DNA of 64,000 nucleotides from Streptomyces sp. NRRL F-5122. Its GTDB lineage: Bacteria > Actinomycetota > Actinomycetes > Streptomycetales > Streptomycetaceae. A model generated the notes under the pieces. It did not search any database and was not told where the DNA came from. It saw only the letters and a program-made list of their open reading frames with translations. Both the position numbers and the translations under genes were made by a program. The stretch lies in the NCBI RefSeq assembly GCF_001507435.1, contig NZ_LMWH01000070.1, forward strand, positions 102,363 to 166,362, in the 5' to 3' direction. Positions 20,465-28,841 of the stretch are shown here, piece after piece; the stretch's first letter is position 1, and each line of letters starts with the position of its first letter.

Positions 20465-20917
20465 ATGGGAGACCTTGAGATACGCCCTGTCGTCACGGAC
20501 GACGTTTCCGCCGTCGTCGTCATGCTGGCCGACGACCCGCTCGGCGCCCGGCGTGAGTCGCCGGACGATCTGACGCCGTACCTGAACGCGTTGGAGCGGG
20601 TGAACGGGGATCCGAATCAGCACCTCATGGTCGCCGTACGCGACGGCCGTATCGTCGGGACCCTCCAGCTTTCGATCATCCCGGGGCTGTCCCGCCGGGG
20701 TGCGACGCGCTCGATCGTCGAGGCTGTACGCATCCACGCCGATGAACGCGGCAGCGGCCTCGGTACACAGCTCCTCCAGTGGGCGATCGACGAATCCCGC
20801 CGCCAGGACTGCCAGTTGGTCCAGCTGACGTCCGATGTCAGCCGGACGGATGCCCACCGCTTCTACGAGCGTCTGGGATTCGAGGCATCGCACATGGGGT
20901 TCAAGCTCGCGCTCTGA
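20465..20917 (+). CDS. GNAT-family N-acetyltransferase
   Basis: A 150-residue single-domain GNAT. The acetyl-CoA loop is DERGSGLGTQLLQWA (about residues 92-106), and the C-terminal DAHRFYERLGFEASHMGFKL is the usual beta5-alpha4 region. The N-terminus (MGDLEIRPVVTDDVSAVV) starts at the canonical first beta strand, so the ATG at 20465 is well supported. The substrate is unknown. It ends 38 bp before a parS hairpin in the convergent gap with the serine hydrolase gene. Confidence 0.9.
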   Translation: MGDLEIRPVVTDDVSAVVVMLADDPLGARRESPDDLTPYLNALERVNGDPNQHLMVAVRDGRIVGTLQLSIIPGLSRRGATRSIVEAVRIHADERGSGLGTQLLQWAIDESRRQDCQLVQLTSDVSRTDAHRFYERLGFEASHMGFKLAL

Positions 20918-20954
20918 GCGGACCCCGCCTTACCGGTCCACCCGGCCGGCGCCG

Positions 20955-20970
20955 CGTTTCACGTGAAACA
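20955..20970. promoter_or_regulatory. parS site in convergent gap
   Basis: CGTTTCACGTGAAACA, one base from consensus, lies between convergent genes ending at 20917 and 20994. The flanks (GGCCGGCGCCG on the left, CGGCGTCGGCC on the right) are almost complementary, so parS sits at the apex of a GC-rich stem that could also act as a bidirectional terminator. Confidence 0.9.
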
Positions 20971-20993
20971 CGGCGTCGGCCGGGCAACGGTCG

Positions 20994-22379
20994 CTAGCCG
21001 ATCCCTCGCCATCCGTCCGGGTCCACTCCGCCCGGCACTGAAGCGCTCTCGTCGTACGGCTGACGCGTGAACACGAACGACCCGACGTCCAGGTGCCTCA
21101 CGACACCGTCGGGGGTTCGCACGGCCCGCAGCAGCTCTCCGGCGTAGTAGCCCTCCAACCCCGTCCATGTGCCGTCACCGTTCGCACGGAACCGGGAGCG
21201 ACGGCCGTTGCCGGACAGCGGCTCCAACGCGATGAGCCCGTCCGCCGTGATGCGCAGGGCGAAACCGTACGTCCCCCAGTACCACTGTCCCGCCCACTCC
21301 AGCACGGACGGATCGACGTCCGACCACGGGCGCCATGGCCCGGGGATCCTCGGTTCGGCCTCGGCGACGATACGGACGAGATCGGCACCCACCGTGGACA
21401 CCTGCAGGCCGGAGGTGCAGTTCGCCAGGACAACGGCCGCGACGTCGTCCTCCACACCGATGGTGAGACAGGCGAGAAAGCCCGGCAGAGACCCCGTGTG
21501 TCCCACCAGAAGCCGCTCGCCCGAACGCCTGGTCTCCAGACCCAGACAGTAGGCGTAGCCGGCCATCACATCGGCGCTTTCAGGGGGAGCCGCCGGCGTG
21601 CGCATCTCCAGAAGCGACTGGGCGCTCAGCACCCGGTCATCGCCCTGGACCAGGAAGGCCGCGAATCTGGCCAGGTCACCGGTCGTGGACCACAGTTGCC
21701 CAGCCGGGGCCATCCGCCCGAGGTCCTCGGACGGTTCCGGAAGCATGACATCGGCCCAGGGATGCACCGCCCAGCCTCCTGCGTGGGGCGCTCGAGGACG
21801 CCCGCTCGTGCGACGCAGGTCCAGCGGCTCGAGCACCTCGCTGCGCAGGACCTCCTCCCACGGGGCTCCCCGCAGCTTCTCGACCAGCGCTCCCAGCAAC
21901 GTGTAGCCGGGGTTCGAGTAGTGGAACCGCCTGCCGGCCGCATGCAGGAACGGCTGCTCACCCAGCACGTCCGCGAGCTCCGGACGCAGGGATCCGGGTG
22001 TGCGCTCCCACCACGGCGCAGGTGACTCGGCCGCCAGACCGCTTGTGTGGGAGAGCAGTTCGGCGATGGTCACCTCCCCGGCCACGGTGCCCGGCAGATG
22101 CTTCTCCAGCGGGTCTCCGAGGTCCAGGAGCCCCTCGTCCCGCAGCCGCATCACCAGAACCGCGGTGAAGGTCTTGGTGATGGAACCGATCCGGTACTGC
22201 ACGTTCTCGTCGGGCGCGTGACCGTCCACGGAGGTGCGCGAGCCGTGCCACACCGTCCGTCCGCCCCGCACGACGGCGGCCACCAGCGACGGCGCCCGCC
22301 CTTCGGCCTGCGCAACGGCGATCCGATGCAACAGAGCCCGACGCGTCGCGGGAAGCAGATCCTCTTGAGGTGTCGTCAT
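20994..22379 (-). CDS. Serine hydrolase, beta-lactamase/DD-peptidase family
   Basis: A 461-residue class C beta-lactamase-like protein. The SxxK motif is in IGSITKTFTAVLV (about residues 61-64 for SITK), and the YxN motif in FHYSNPGYTLL (about 153-155). A C-terminal domain of about 110 residues with WYWGTYGFALRI follows. No signal peptide is visible, so it is probably cytoplasmic and may be an esterase or peptidase rather than a resistance enzyme. The ATG at 22379 is chosen. Confidence 0.87.
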   Translation of the reverse strand: MTTPQEDLLPATRRALLHRIAVAQAEGRAPSLVAAVVRGGRTVWHGSRTSVDGHAPDENVQYRIGSITKTFTAVLVMRLRDEGLLDLGDPLEKHLPGTVAGEVTIAELLSHTSGLAAESPAPWWERTPGSLRPELADVLGEQPFLHAAGRRFHYSNPGYTLLGALVEKLRGAPWEEVLRSEVLEPLDLRRTSGRPRAPHAGGWAVHPWADVMLPEPSEDLGRMAPAGQLWSTTGDLARFAAFLVQGDDRVLSAQSLLEMRTPAAPPESADVMAGYAYCLGLETRRSGERLLVGHTGSLPGFLACLTIGVEDDVAAVVLANCTSGLQVSTVGADLVRIVAEAEPRIPGPWRPWSDVDPSVLEWAGQWYWGTYGFALRITADGLIALEPLSGNGRRSRFRANGDGTWTGLEGYYAGELLRAVRTPDGVVRHLDVGSFVFTRQPYDESASVPGGVDPDGWRGIG

Positions 22380-22561
22380 GACTACAGTCCACCCCGCCCG
22401 GCATTTCCACGTCGAGCGCAATATCCGGCCCCTGCCGACGGGCCACCGTTCAGCGGAGGTGATGCACGGCGGAACGAGGCGCTGCGACCGCCGCGTCCGA
22501 GCTTCAACTCCCCTGTCACTTCCTCACGTCGGTGCCAGGGGCCGTGCTGGAGGATGGAGAC

Positions 22562-22678
22562 GTGCAGCTTCCATACGTCCATCGCGTCAGCAAGTACGAC
22601 CCCGCCGAACGTGACGAACATGGGCACTACACCGGCACCGAGGACACCGTCAGCGATCACGGCAAGACCGAGCTCTGA
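22562..22678 (+). pseudogene. Truncated 38-codon remnant of a conserved Streptomyces protein
   Basis: A GTG at 22562, preceded by a strong GGAGGATGGAGA ribosome-binding region, opens a frame reading MQLPYVHRVSKYDPAERDEH...YTGTEDTVSDHG and stopping at 22676. From memory, the N-terminus matches a widespread Streptomyces hypothetical protein of roughly 160 residues beginning MQLPYVHRVTKYDPADRD. Only the first 35 or so codons survive; the downstream sequence does not continue the family in any frame. The promoter and RBS appear intact, so a short peptide may still be made. Confidence 0.55.
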
Positions 22679-22931
22679 CCCCAACTCGTGAGCTGCAGGT
22701 TTCCGCGACCTGTGTCATCTGCTGGAGTGCGGCTCCGTGTCAGCTGCTCAATCGGCGGGACCTCGGCCGAGAGCTCCTCGAAGCACATGGCCCACTTCGC
22801 GATGGCGCTGTCCGGCTCGATGAAACGGCGGTTCACACACTCAATGGCCTGAGCAGGCCCTCCGGCGCGTCGCAGCGGCACTCTCGTCGTCTCGAGCGAG
22901 GAAGAACACTGTGTCGTGGGCCATCTGAAGA
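22679..22931. other. Scar of unknown origin between truncated gene and dnaB
   Basis: About 250 bp whose third-position G+C is visibly lower than in neighbouring genes. A 74-codon minus-strand frame (22657-22881) reads MPLRRAGGPAQAIECVNRRF... and overlaps the truncated gene; I cannot place it in a family. No terminal repeats, transposase motif or tRNA end is visible. It looks like the remains of a deletion or a past insertion. Confidence 0.45.
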
Positions 22932-24407
22932 TCAGGTCTGCGCCATGTCCACGAATCGTGAGTAGTGGCCCTGGAAAGCGACCGTGATCGTCGCCGTCGG
23001 GCCGTTACGGTGCTTGCCGACGATGATGTCCGCCTCGCCGGCTCGGGGGGACTCCTTCTCGTAGGCGTCCTCGCGGTGCAGCAGGATCACCATGTCGGCG
23101 TCCTGCTCGATCGAGCCGGACTCACGCAGGTCGGACACCATCGGCTTCTTGTCGGTGCGCTGTTCGGGGCCTCGGTTGAGCTGCGAGAGTGCGATCACCG
23201 GCAGCTCCAGCTCCTTGGCCAGGAGCTTGAGGTTCCGGGACATCTCCGATACCTCCTGCTGCCGGCTCTCGGACCGCTTGGAGCCGGACTGCATCAGCTG
23301 CAGATAGTCGATGACGACCAGCTTGAGGTCGTTGCGCTGCTTCAGGCGCCGGCATTTGGCACGGATCTCCATCATCGACAGGTTCGGCGAGTCGTCGATG
23401 TAGAGAGGGGCGGCCGAGACATCGGGCATCCGCCGGGCGAGGCGGGTCCAGTCCTCGTCGGTCATCGTGCCGGACCGCATGTGGTGCAGCGCCACCCGCG
23501 CCTCGGCGGACAGCAGTCGCATCGCGATCTCGTTGCGGCCCATCTCGAGCGAGAAGATCACACTCGGCAGGTTGTGCTTGATGGACGCCGTCCGCGCGAA
23601 GTCCAGTGCCAGGGTCGACTTACCCATGGCGGGACGGGCCGCGACGATGATCATCTGGCCCGGGTGCAGACCATTGGTGAGCTGGTCGAGATCGGTGAAG
23701 CCGGTCGGCACGCCGGTCATCTCCCCCGAGCGTGAACCGATCGCCTCGATCTCGTCGAGCGCGCCCTCCATGATCTCGCTGAGCGGCAGGTAGTCCTCGG
23801 CGGTGCGCTGCTCGGTGACGGCGAAGATCTCGGCCTGGGCGCTGTTGACGATCTCGTCGATGTCGCCGTCGGCCGCGTATCCCATCTGTGTGATGCGGGT
23901 GCCGGCCTCGACCAGGCGGCGCAGGACCGCCCGCTCGTGCACGATCTGCGCGTAGTACTCGGCGTTGGCAGCGGTCGGAACCGTCTGGACCAGGGTGTGC
24001 AGATACGGGGCACCGCCGACCTTGGTGATCTCACCGCGCTTGGTCAGCTCGGCTGCGACCGTGATGGGGTCGGCCGGTTCACCCTTCGCGTACAGGTCGA
24101 GGATCGCCTGGTAGATCGTCTCGTGCGCGGGCCGGTAGAAGTCGTGGCCCTTGAGGATCTCGACGACGTCGGCGATGGCGTCCTTGGACAGGAGCATGCC
24201 GCCGAGCACGGACTGCTCCGCGTCCAGGTCCTGCGGCGGGACACGCTCGAAGGAGGAGCCCGCGCCGTCCCATGCGCCACTGTCCTGACCGCGGTCGTGC
24301 TGCTCGTCGCGGCCTCGGCCACCGTCACGGCCCTGGCGAGAGGCAGGGACACGATCACCCGGAGCGCTGTCGGCCCACGGATCGTCCAAGGGCTCGGAAA
24401 TGCTCAC
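22932..24407 (-). CDS. dnaB: Replicative DNA helicase DnaB
   Basis: A 491-residue hexameric helicase that unwinds DNA at the replication fork. The DnaB N-terminal domain begins VPPQDLDAEQSVLGGMLL (about residues 60-80); the RecA-like ATPase has Walker A ARPAMGKST near residue 250 and Walker B LVVIDYLQLM. There is no intein, unlike many mycobacterial DnaB genes. The start is a GTG at 24407 with GGGAGGAGG upstream; an extension to 24575 is not supported. DnaA-box-like sequences lie upstream. Confidence 0.97.
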   Translation of the reverse strand: MSISEPLDDPWADSAPGDRVPASRQGRDGGRGRDEQHDRGQDSGAWDGAGSSFERVPPQDLDAEQSVLGGMLLSKDAIADVVEILKGHDFYRPAHETIYQAILDLYAKGEPADPITVAAELTKRGEITKVGGAPYLHTLVQTVPTAANAEYYAQIVHERAVLRRLVEAGTRITQMGYAADGDIDEIVNSAQAEIFAVTEQRTAEDYLPLSEIMEGALDEIEAIGSRSGEMTGVPTGFTDLDQLTNGLHPGQMIIVAARPAMGKSTLALDFARTASIKHNLPSVIFSLEMGRNEIAMRLLSAEARVALHHMRSGTMTDEDWTRLARRMPDVSAAPLYIDDSPNLSMMEIRAKCRRLKQRNDLKLVVIDYLQLMQSGSKRSESRQQEVSEMSRNLKLLAKELELPVIALSQLNRGPEQRTDKKPMVSDLRESGSIEQDADMVILLHREDAYEKESPRAGEADIIVGKHRNGPTATITVAFQGHYSRFVDMAQT

Positions 24408-24867
24408 CGGGCCGCCTCCTCCCGTCCGCCGCGCGGACCTCGCCGTGCACCTCATTTCTAGGGCACGACACTGACAAAGCGAGAAGCCCTGCTCCGGTTC
24501 TAGCGCGTCGGTTTTGTGCGTTTTCCGAGGACGGAGGAGGGAGCGGGCGCCGCACCACGTTAGGCCCGTCGGCACCGTCAGCCAATCTGGTTATCCACAG
24601 GCCATGTGGACGAGCGCCCGGATGCTGTGGAGAACTCCTCAAAACCTGTGCACGGTGCGGTGGACAGTCCTGTGAACAAGCCCTCAGGCACCCCGTCAAA
24701 AACTCGTTGACCAGCACCTTTCCCATCCACCGGCTGTGCAGAAGAAAAACTTCCCCCGTAAGAGCAAGATCCCCGCGAAGGGGACACGACGCCGCGTCAC
24801 ACTTGGATCTTCGTAAGGGTCACAACTGCTTTGCGTCACTTACCTGTGGACGGTTAGATTGGTGCCC
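24408..24867. other. dnaB-MATE divergent interval with DnaA-box-like cluster
   Basis: 460 bp without a gene, between dnaB (leftward) and the MATE gene (rightward). It contains several DnaA-box-like nonamers: TTATCCACA at 24591-24599 (exact E. coli-type box), the reverse-strand forms TCGTCCACA (24605-24613) and TTCTCCACA (24626-24634), and CCGTCCACA (24845-24853, reverse). Both gene promoters must also be here. Confidence 0.6.
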
Positions 24868-26205
24868 ATGACACAGGCCCCGGCGACACCGCGCGCCATT
24901 CGACACCGGCACGATCGGGAGATCGTCGCACTGGCCGTTCCGGCCTTCGGCGCACTCGTCGCAGAGCCCCTGTTCGTGATGGCCGACAGTGCGATCGTCG
25001 GCCATCTCGGCACTGCGCAACTGGCCGGCCTCGGAGTCGCCTCGGCGCTCCTCACCACCGCCGTGAGCATCTTCGTCTTCCTCGCCTATGCCACGACAGC
25101 CGCGGTCGCCCGCCGGGTCGGCGCCGGCGAACTCAGGGCGGCCATCCGCCAGGGCATGGACGGCATCTGGCTCGCGCTGCTCTTGGGAGCCGCCGTGATC
25201 GCCGTCGTCCTGCCCACCGCCCCCGGCATCGTCGAGCTCTTCGGTGCATCGCAGACAGCCGCCCCCTATGCGACGACGTATCTGCGGATCTCCGCCCTGG
25301 GCATCCCCGCAATGCTGGTGGTGCTTGCCGCGACCGGTGTCCTGCGGGGGCTGCAGGACACCCGGACACCGCTGTACGTCGCCATCGCCGGCTTCGTCGC
25401 CAACGCCGTCTTGAACGCGACTCTCGTCTACGGCGCCGGTCTGGGGATCGCGGGCTCCGCTTGGGGAACGGTCATTGCCCAGTGCGGTATGGCCACCGTT
25501 TATCTGGTCGTCGTCGTCCGTGGAGCACGTCGGCATGGTGCCTCGTTGCGGCCTGATACGGCCGGGATACGTGCCTCGGCGCAGGCCGGAGTGCCTCTGT
25601 TGGTCCGCACATTGTCCTTGCGGGCGATCTTGATGATCGCCACTGCCGTCGCCGCACGGCTCGGGGACGCGGATATCGCCGCGCATCAGATCGTCCTGTC
25701 CCTGTGGAGCCTGCTCGCCTTCGCCCTGGACGCGATCGCCATCGCCGGACAGGCCATCATCGGACGCTGTCTCGGAGCGAACGATCCCCAAGGAGCCCGC
25801 GATGCGTGCCGCCGCATGATGCAGTGGGGCATCGCCACCGGGGTCGGACTCGGTCTGCTCGTTCTCGCGACCCGTCCGCTCTTTCTGCCCTTGTTCACGG
25901 GCGATCCGCGTGTCCATCAGGCGGCCCTACCGGCCCTGATCCTCGTGGCCGTCTCACAGCCCATCTGCGGCGTCGTTTTTGTGCTCGACGGCGTACTGAT
26001 GGGTGCGGGGGACGGACGCTATCTCGCTTGGGCCATGTTGCTGACCCTGGCGGTCTTCGCACCCGTAGCCCTACTCGTCCCCGTCCTCGGTGGAGCGCTC
26101 ACCGCGCTGTGGGCAGCCATGACCTTGATGATGACCGTGCGCTTGGTCACCTTGTGGCTGCGCTCTCGTTCGGGCCACTGGATCGTGACCGGGGCGACGC
26201 GCTGA
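24868..26205 (+). CDS. MATE-family efflux transporter (DinF-like)
   Basis: A 445-residue, 12-TM multidrug and toxin extrusion protein. The DinF-type signature is visible: EIVALAVPAFGALVAEPLFV at the N-terminus, then MADSAIVGHLGTAQLAGLGV, and the mirrored second half starting QAGVPLLVRTLSLR (about residue 235). These proteins exchange H+ or Na+ for organic cations. The ATG at 24868 is preferred over TTG 24859. A DnaA-box-like sequence overlaps its promoter region. Convergent with rplI. Confidence 0.92.
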   Translation: MTQAPATPRAIRHRHDREIVALAVPAFGALVAEPLFVMADSAIVGHLGTAQLAGLGVASALLTTAVSIFVFLAYATTAAVARRVGAGELRAAIRQGMDGIWLALLLGAAVIAVVLPTAPGIVELFGASQTAAPYATTYLRISALGIPAMLVVLAATGVLRGLQDTRTPLYVAIAGFVANAVLNATLVYGAGLGIAGSAWGTVIAQCGMATVYLVVVVRGARRHGASLRPDTAGIRASAQAGVPLLVRTLSLRAILMIATAVAARLGDADIAAHQIVLSLWSLLAFALDAIAIAGQAIIGRCLGANDPQGARDACRRMMQWGIATGVGLGLLVLATRPLFLPLFTGDPRVHQAALPALILVAVSQPICGVVFVLDGVLMGAGDGRYLAWAMLLTLAVFAPVALLVPVLGGALTALWAAMTLMMTVRLVTLWLRSRSGHWIVTGATR

Positions 26206-26231
26206 GCGGACCCGAGGTCTCGGGTTCATGC

Positions 26232-26247
26232 CGTTTCACGTGAAACG
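26232..26247. promoter_or_regulatory. parS site (first of a pair)
   Basis: CGTTTCACGTGAAACG is a perfect palindrome, differing from consensus at the two outermost bases. Its flanks extend the palindrome to 20 bp. It lies 27 bp after the MATE stop codon. Confidence 0.88.
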
Positions 26248-26263
26248 GCGTCCTGATTCGCGC

Positions 26264-26279
26264 TGTTTCACGTGAAACG
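26264..26279. promoter_or_regulatory. parS site (second of a pair)
   Basis: TGTTTCACGTGAAACG, one base from consensus, 32 bp from the first copy centre to centre, about three helical turns, in the same convergent gap. Confidence 0.9.
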
Positions 26280-26305
26280 GCACCCGCCCTTGGTCGGACA
26301 CGAAG

Positions 26306-26334
26306 AAGGGCCGTACCCGACGGGTACGGCCCTT
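26306..26334 (-). terminator. Bidirectional terminator of rpsF-rplI operon and MATE gene
   Basis: A perfect 13-bp stem (AAGGGCCGTACCC and GGGTACGGCCCTT) with a 3-base loop, between the convergent MATE gene and rplI. The A/T ends give partial U-runs in both directions. Confidence 0.88.
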
Positions 26335-26363
26335 CCCTCAGCTGTTCAAGCCGAGCGCAGCGT

Positions 26364-26810
26364 TCACGCCGCGACAACCTCGATGCTGACCTTGGCGGCA
26401 ACCTCGGGGTGCAGACGCACGGACGTCTCGTGGGCGCCCAGCGTCTTGATCGGGGTGCCCAGCTCGATGCGTCGCTTGTCCACCTCGGGGCCACCGGAGG
26501 CCTTGATCGCCGAGGCGATGTCGGCCGGGGTGACGGAACCGAACAGACGGCCGGCATCGCCGGAGCGAACGGCCAGACGGACCTTGACACCCTCGAGCTG
26601 GGCCTTGATCTGGTTGGCCTGCTCGATGGTCTGGATCTCGTGGATCTTGCGAGCACGACGGATCTGCTCGACGTCCTTCTCGCCGCCCTTGGTCCAGCGG
26701 ATCGCGAAGTTCCGCGGGATCAGGTAGTTGCGAGCGTAGCCGTCCTTGACGTCGACGACCTCGCCGGCGGCACCGAGGCCGGAGACCTCGTGGGTGAGGA
26801 TGATCTTCAT
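26364..26810 (-). CDS. rplI: 50S ribosomal protein L9
   Basis: 148 residues, the normal length for L9. The N-terminal signature [20 protein letters not shown] and the [16 protein letters not shown]-binding region are intact; a long connecting helix and C-terminal domain follow ([18 protein letters not shown]). Last gene of the rpsF-ssb-rpsR-rplI operon, 18 bp after rpsR. Confidence 0.98.
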   Translation of the reverse strand: MKIILTHEVSGLGAAGEVVDVKDGYARNYLIPRNFAIRWTKGGEKDVEQIRRARKIHEIQTIEQANQIKAQLEGVKVRLAVRSGDAGRLFGSVTPADIASAIKASGGPEVDKRRIELGTPIKTLGAHETSVRLHPEVAAKVSIEVVAA

Positions 26811-26828
26811 GTGTCGGTCACCCTTCCC

Positions 26829-27065
26829 TTAGCGCGCGGTGGACGTGTAGGGCAGCAGCGCCATCTCACGGCTGTTCTTGACGGCCGTGGCGACGTCACG
26901 CTGGTGCTGCGTGCAGTTGCCGGTCACGCGGCGGGCACGGATCTTGCCGCGGTCGGAAATGAACTTCCGCAGCATGTTCGTGTCCTTGTAGTCCACGTAC
27001 GTGACCTTGTCCTTGCAGAAAGCGCAGACCTTCTTCTTCGGCTTGCGCACAGGCGGCTTCGCCAT
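26829..27065 (-). CDS. rpsR: 30S ribosomal protein S18
   Basis: 78 residues. The conserved core is intact: [24 protein letters not shown] and [19 protein letters not shown]. The N-terminal CAFCKDK keeps two cysteines (C-x2-C), so this is at least a partial zinc-ribbon (C+) type; Streptomyces often have C+ and C- S18 paralogues, and this chromosomal copy sits in the canonical operon. S18 pairs with S6 in the 30S platform. Confidence 0.97.
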   Translation of the reverse strand: MAKPPVRKPKKKVCAFCKDKVTYVDYKDTNMLRKFISDRGKIRARRVTGNCTQHQRDVATAVKNSREMALLPYTSTAR

Positions 27066-27145
27066 GGTGTTTCTCCTGTGTGATCAAGAAGTGTGGGTAC
27101 GGCCCACCTTCGCCCCGTCCGGGTCCGAGGACCCGGCGCAAAGGC

Positions 27146-27736
27146 CTAGAAGGGGGGCTCGTCCGAGTAGCCGCCGCCACCACCGCCGCCGCCGGAGCCG
27201 CCGCCCCAGCCGCCACCGCCCTGGCCACCGGCCGGAGCGCCGGTCGCCCACGGGTCGTCGGCCGGAGCGCCGCCGCCCTGCTGGCCGCCACCGGGGCCGC
27301 CGCCCCAGCCGCCGCCACCCTGGCCGCCGCCACCGCCGCCGCCGTAACCACCCTGCTGCCCACCGCGTCCGGCCGCGGTCTTGGTGACCTTGGCCGTGGC
27401 GTTGCGCAGGCTCGCGCCGACCTCGTCGACGTCAAGCTCGTAGACCGTGCGCTTGACGCCCTCACGGTCCTCGTAGGACCGCTGCTTCAGCCGGCCCTGC
27501 ACGATGACGCGCATGCCTCGCTGGAGCGACTCGGCGACGTTCTCCGCCGCCTGACGCCAGACCGAGCAGGTCAGGAACAGGCTCTCGCCGTCCTTCCACT
27601 CGTTCGTCTGCCGGTCGAAGGTGCGGGGGGTGGACGCGACACGGAACTTCGCGACCGCCGCACCGGACGGGGTGAAGCGCAGCTCGGGGTCATCGACAAG
27701 ATTGCCGACGACCGTGATGACGGTCTCGCCTGCCAT
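27146..27736 (-). CDS. ssb: Single-stranded DNA-binding protein
   Basis: A 196-residue SSB. The OB-fold spans about residues 1-110 ([20 protein letters not shown], then [24 protein letters not shown]). A long Gly-rich linker with [12 protein letters not shown] repeats follows, and it ends in the acidic interaction tip DEPPF, which recruits replication and repair proteins. Position between rpsF and rpsR is canonical. The 72-bp gap from rpsF and 80 bp to rpsR are small enough for one transcript. Confidence 0.97.
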   Translation of the reverse strand: MAGETVITVVGNLVDDPELRFTPSGAAVAKFRVASTPRTFDRQTNEWKDGESLFLTCSVWRQAAENVAESLQRGMRVIVQGRLKQRSYEDREGVKRTVYELDVDEVGASLRNATAKVTKTAAGRGGQQGGYGGGGGGGQGGGGWGGGPGGGQQGGGAPADDPWATGAPAGGQGGGGWGGGSGGGGGGGGYSDEPPF

Positions 27737-27810
27737 GGGGGAACCTCTCGGCGGGTTTGCTGCTGGCTGCTTGTGCTGCTACTCGGATCCCGGGATCACT
27801 GAGCGAAAGC

Positions 27811-28101
27811 TCAGTGGGTCTCGGGACGGAGGACCTTGGTCCGGAGGACCGACTCGTTCAGGTTCATCTGGCGGTCGAGCTCCTTGACGACCGCAGGCTC
27901 GGCCTGCAGGTCGATGACCGAGTAGATGCCCTCGGGCTTCTTCCTGATCTCGTACGAGAGACGACGACGACCCCAGGTGTCGACCTTCTCGACCTTTCCG
28001 CCGCCGTCACGGACGACCGAAAGGAAGTTGTCGATCAGCGGGGAGACAGCACGCTCCTCGAGATCGGGGTCGAGGATGACCATCACCTCGTAGTGACGCA
28101 T
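27811..28101 (-). CDS. rpsF: 30S ribosomal protein S6
   Basis: 96 residues, normal length. [20 protein letters not shown] at the start and the conserved [19 protein letters not shown] core are clear. The ATG at 28101 has an AGGAGGTGGG sequence upstream; a longer in-frame reading to 28269 has no support. First gene of the rpsF-ssb-rpsR-rplI operon, with its promoter in the 264 bp toward the next gene. Confidence 0.97.
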   Translation of the reverse strand: MRHYEVMVILDPDLEERAVSPLIDNFLSVVRDGGGKVEKVDTWGRRRLSYEIRKKPEGIYSVIDLQAEPAVVKELDRQMNLNESVLRTKVLRPETH

Positions 28102-28365
28102 GTGGAACCCACCTCCTCTGGACTCAGCGGCCACGGTCGTTCCGTGGCAGGAGGGTTGTGATGCGTACGCAACGGTATCGGCCGCCACTGACAATCGGGT
28201 GTCGGTCGGCGGTTGACCCGGCACGGCCTGGGCAGACACCGGTGCAGACGGTACAGAGTACCCGCACACGTGCTTCCGGTTGAAATCCGGCCGGGTAGCC
28301 CGTCAATCTGTACACGTCGGGTGTGTATGGCGCTACGATGCGCCGCCTTCCGCAGGAGGTGCCCT

Positions 28366-28683
28366 ATGGCACAGGTATTGCGACCCAACACCACCGGTTC
28401 TCTCTTCGCCACGGACGGCAAGGCCCATCCCGTCCAGGACACCCTTCTCCTGGTGACCCTGGTGCTCGGGATCACGTCCTTCGTCACGGCGATGTTCCAC
28501 AGCCTGCATCTGATCAGCTCCTGGACCGGCCTGGTGGGGATCTTCACCGGTGCCTTCGGCCAGTACATCTCCGTCACGACCCGTGAGCGCTTCGGCCTGA
28601 TCCTGGGCCTCGGCGCCGCGGCCATCGGCTTCTTCCTCGGCATGGCCCACGGCGGTCTCTTCGGCGGCGTCGTCGGCAGCTGA
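28366..28683 (+). CDS. Small conserved membrane protein
   Basis: A 105-residue membrane protein with three hydrophobic segments (about residues 24-44, 48-66 and 75-103). The N-terminus is polar (MAQVLRPNTTGSLFATDGKA). An excellent GCAGGAGGTG ribosome-binding site precedes the ATG. I do not recognise a named family; proteins of this form are conserved between rpsF and femX in Streptomyces as I recall. Possibly related to small Actinobacterial stress or envelope proteins; function unknown. Confidence 0.8.
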   Translation: MAQVLRPNTTGSLFATDGKAHPVQDTLLLVTLVLGITSFVTAMFHSLHLISSWTGLVGIFTGAFGQYISVTTRERFGLILGLGAAAIGFFLGMAHGGLFGGVVGS

Positions 28684-28841
28684 CGCCGGATCCCTCCGCG
28701 GCTTCACCGGCCGCGGCGGGATCCGATGGGCACAGAGGTTCCATACAGCCATTCGGGGCGCTCGTAGGGCGCAGTAGGCTTCGGCGCGAGAGCCGGAGCC
28801 CCTGTACCCATGGGGACACACCAGCCCGAGGAGCGCCCCGA

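Noticed and set aside
22932..24407. Intein in dnaB
   Set aside because: The protein is collinear with standard DnaB at normal length; no splicing motifs are visible.
27146..27330. Gly-rich repeats at the end of ssb as a tandem-repeat element
   Set aside because: They encode the normal flexible SSB linker; repetition follows from Gly codons.
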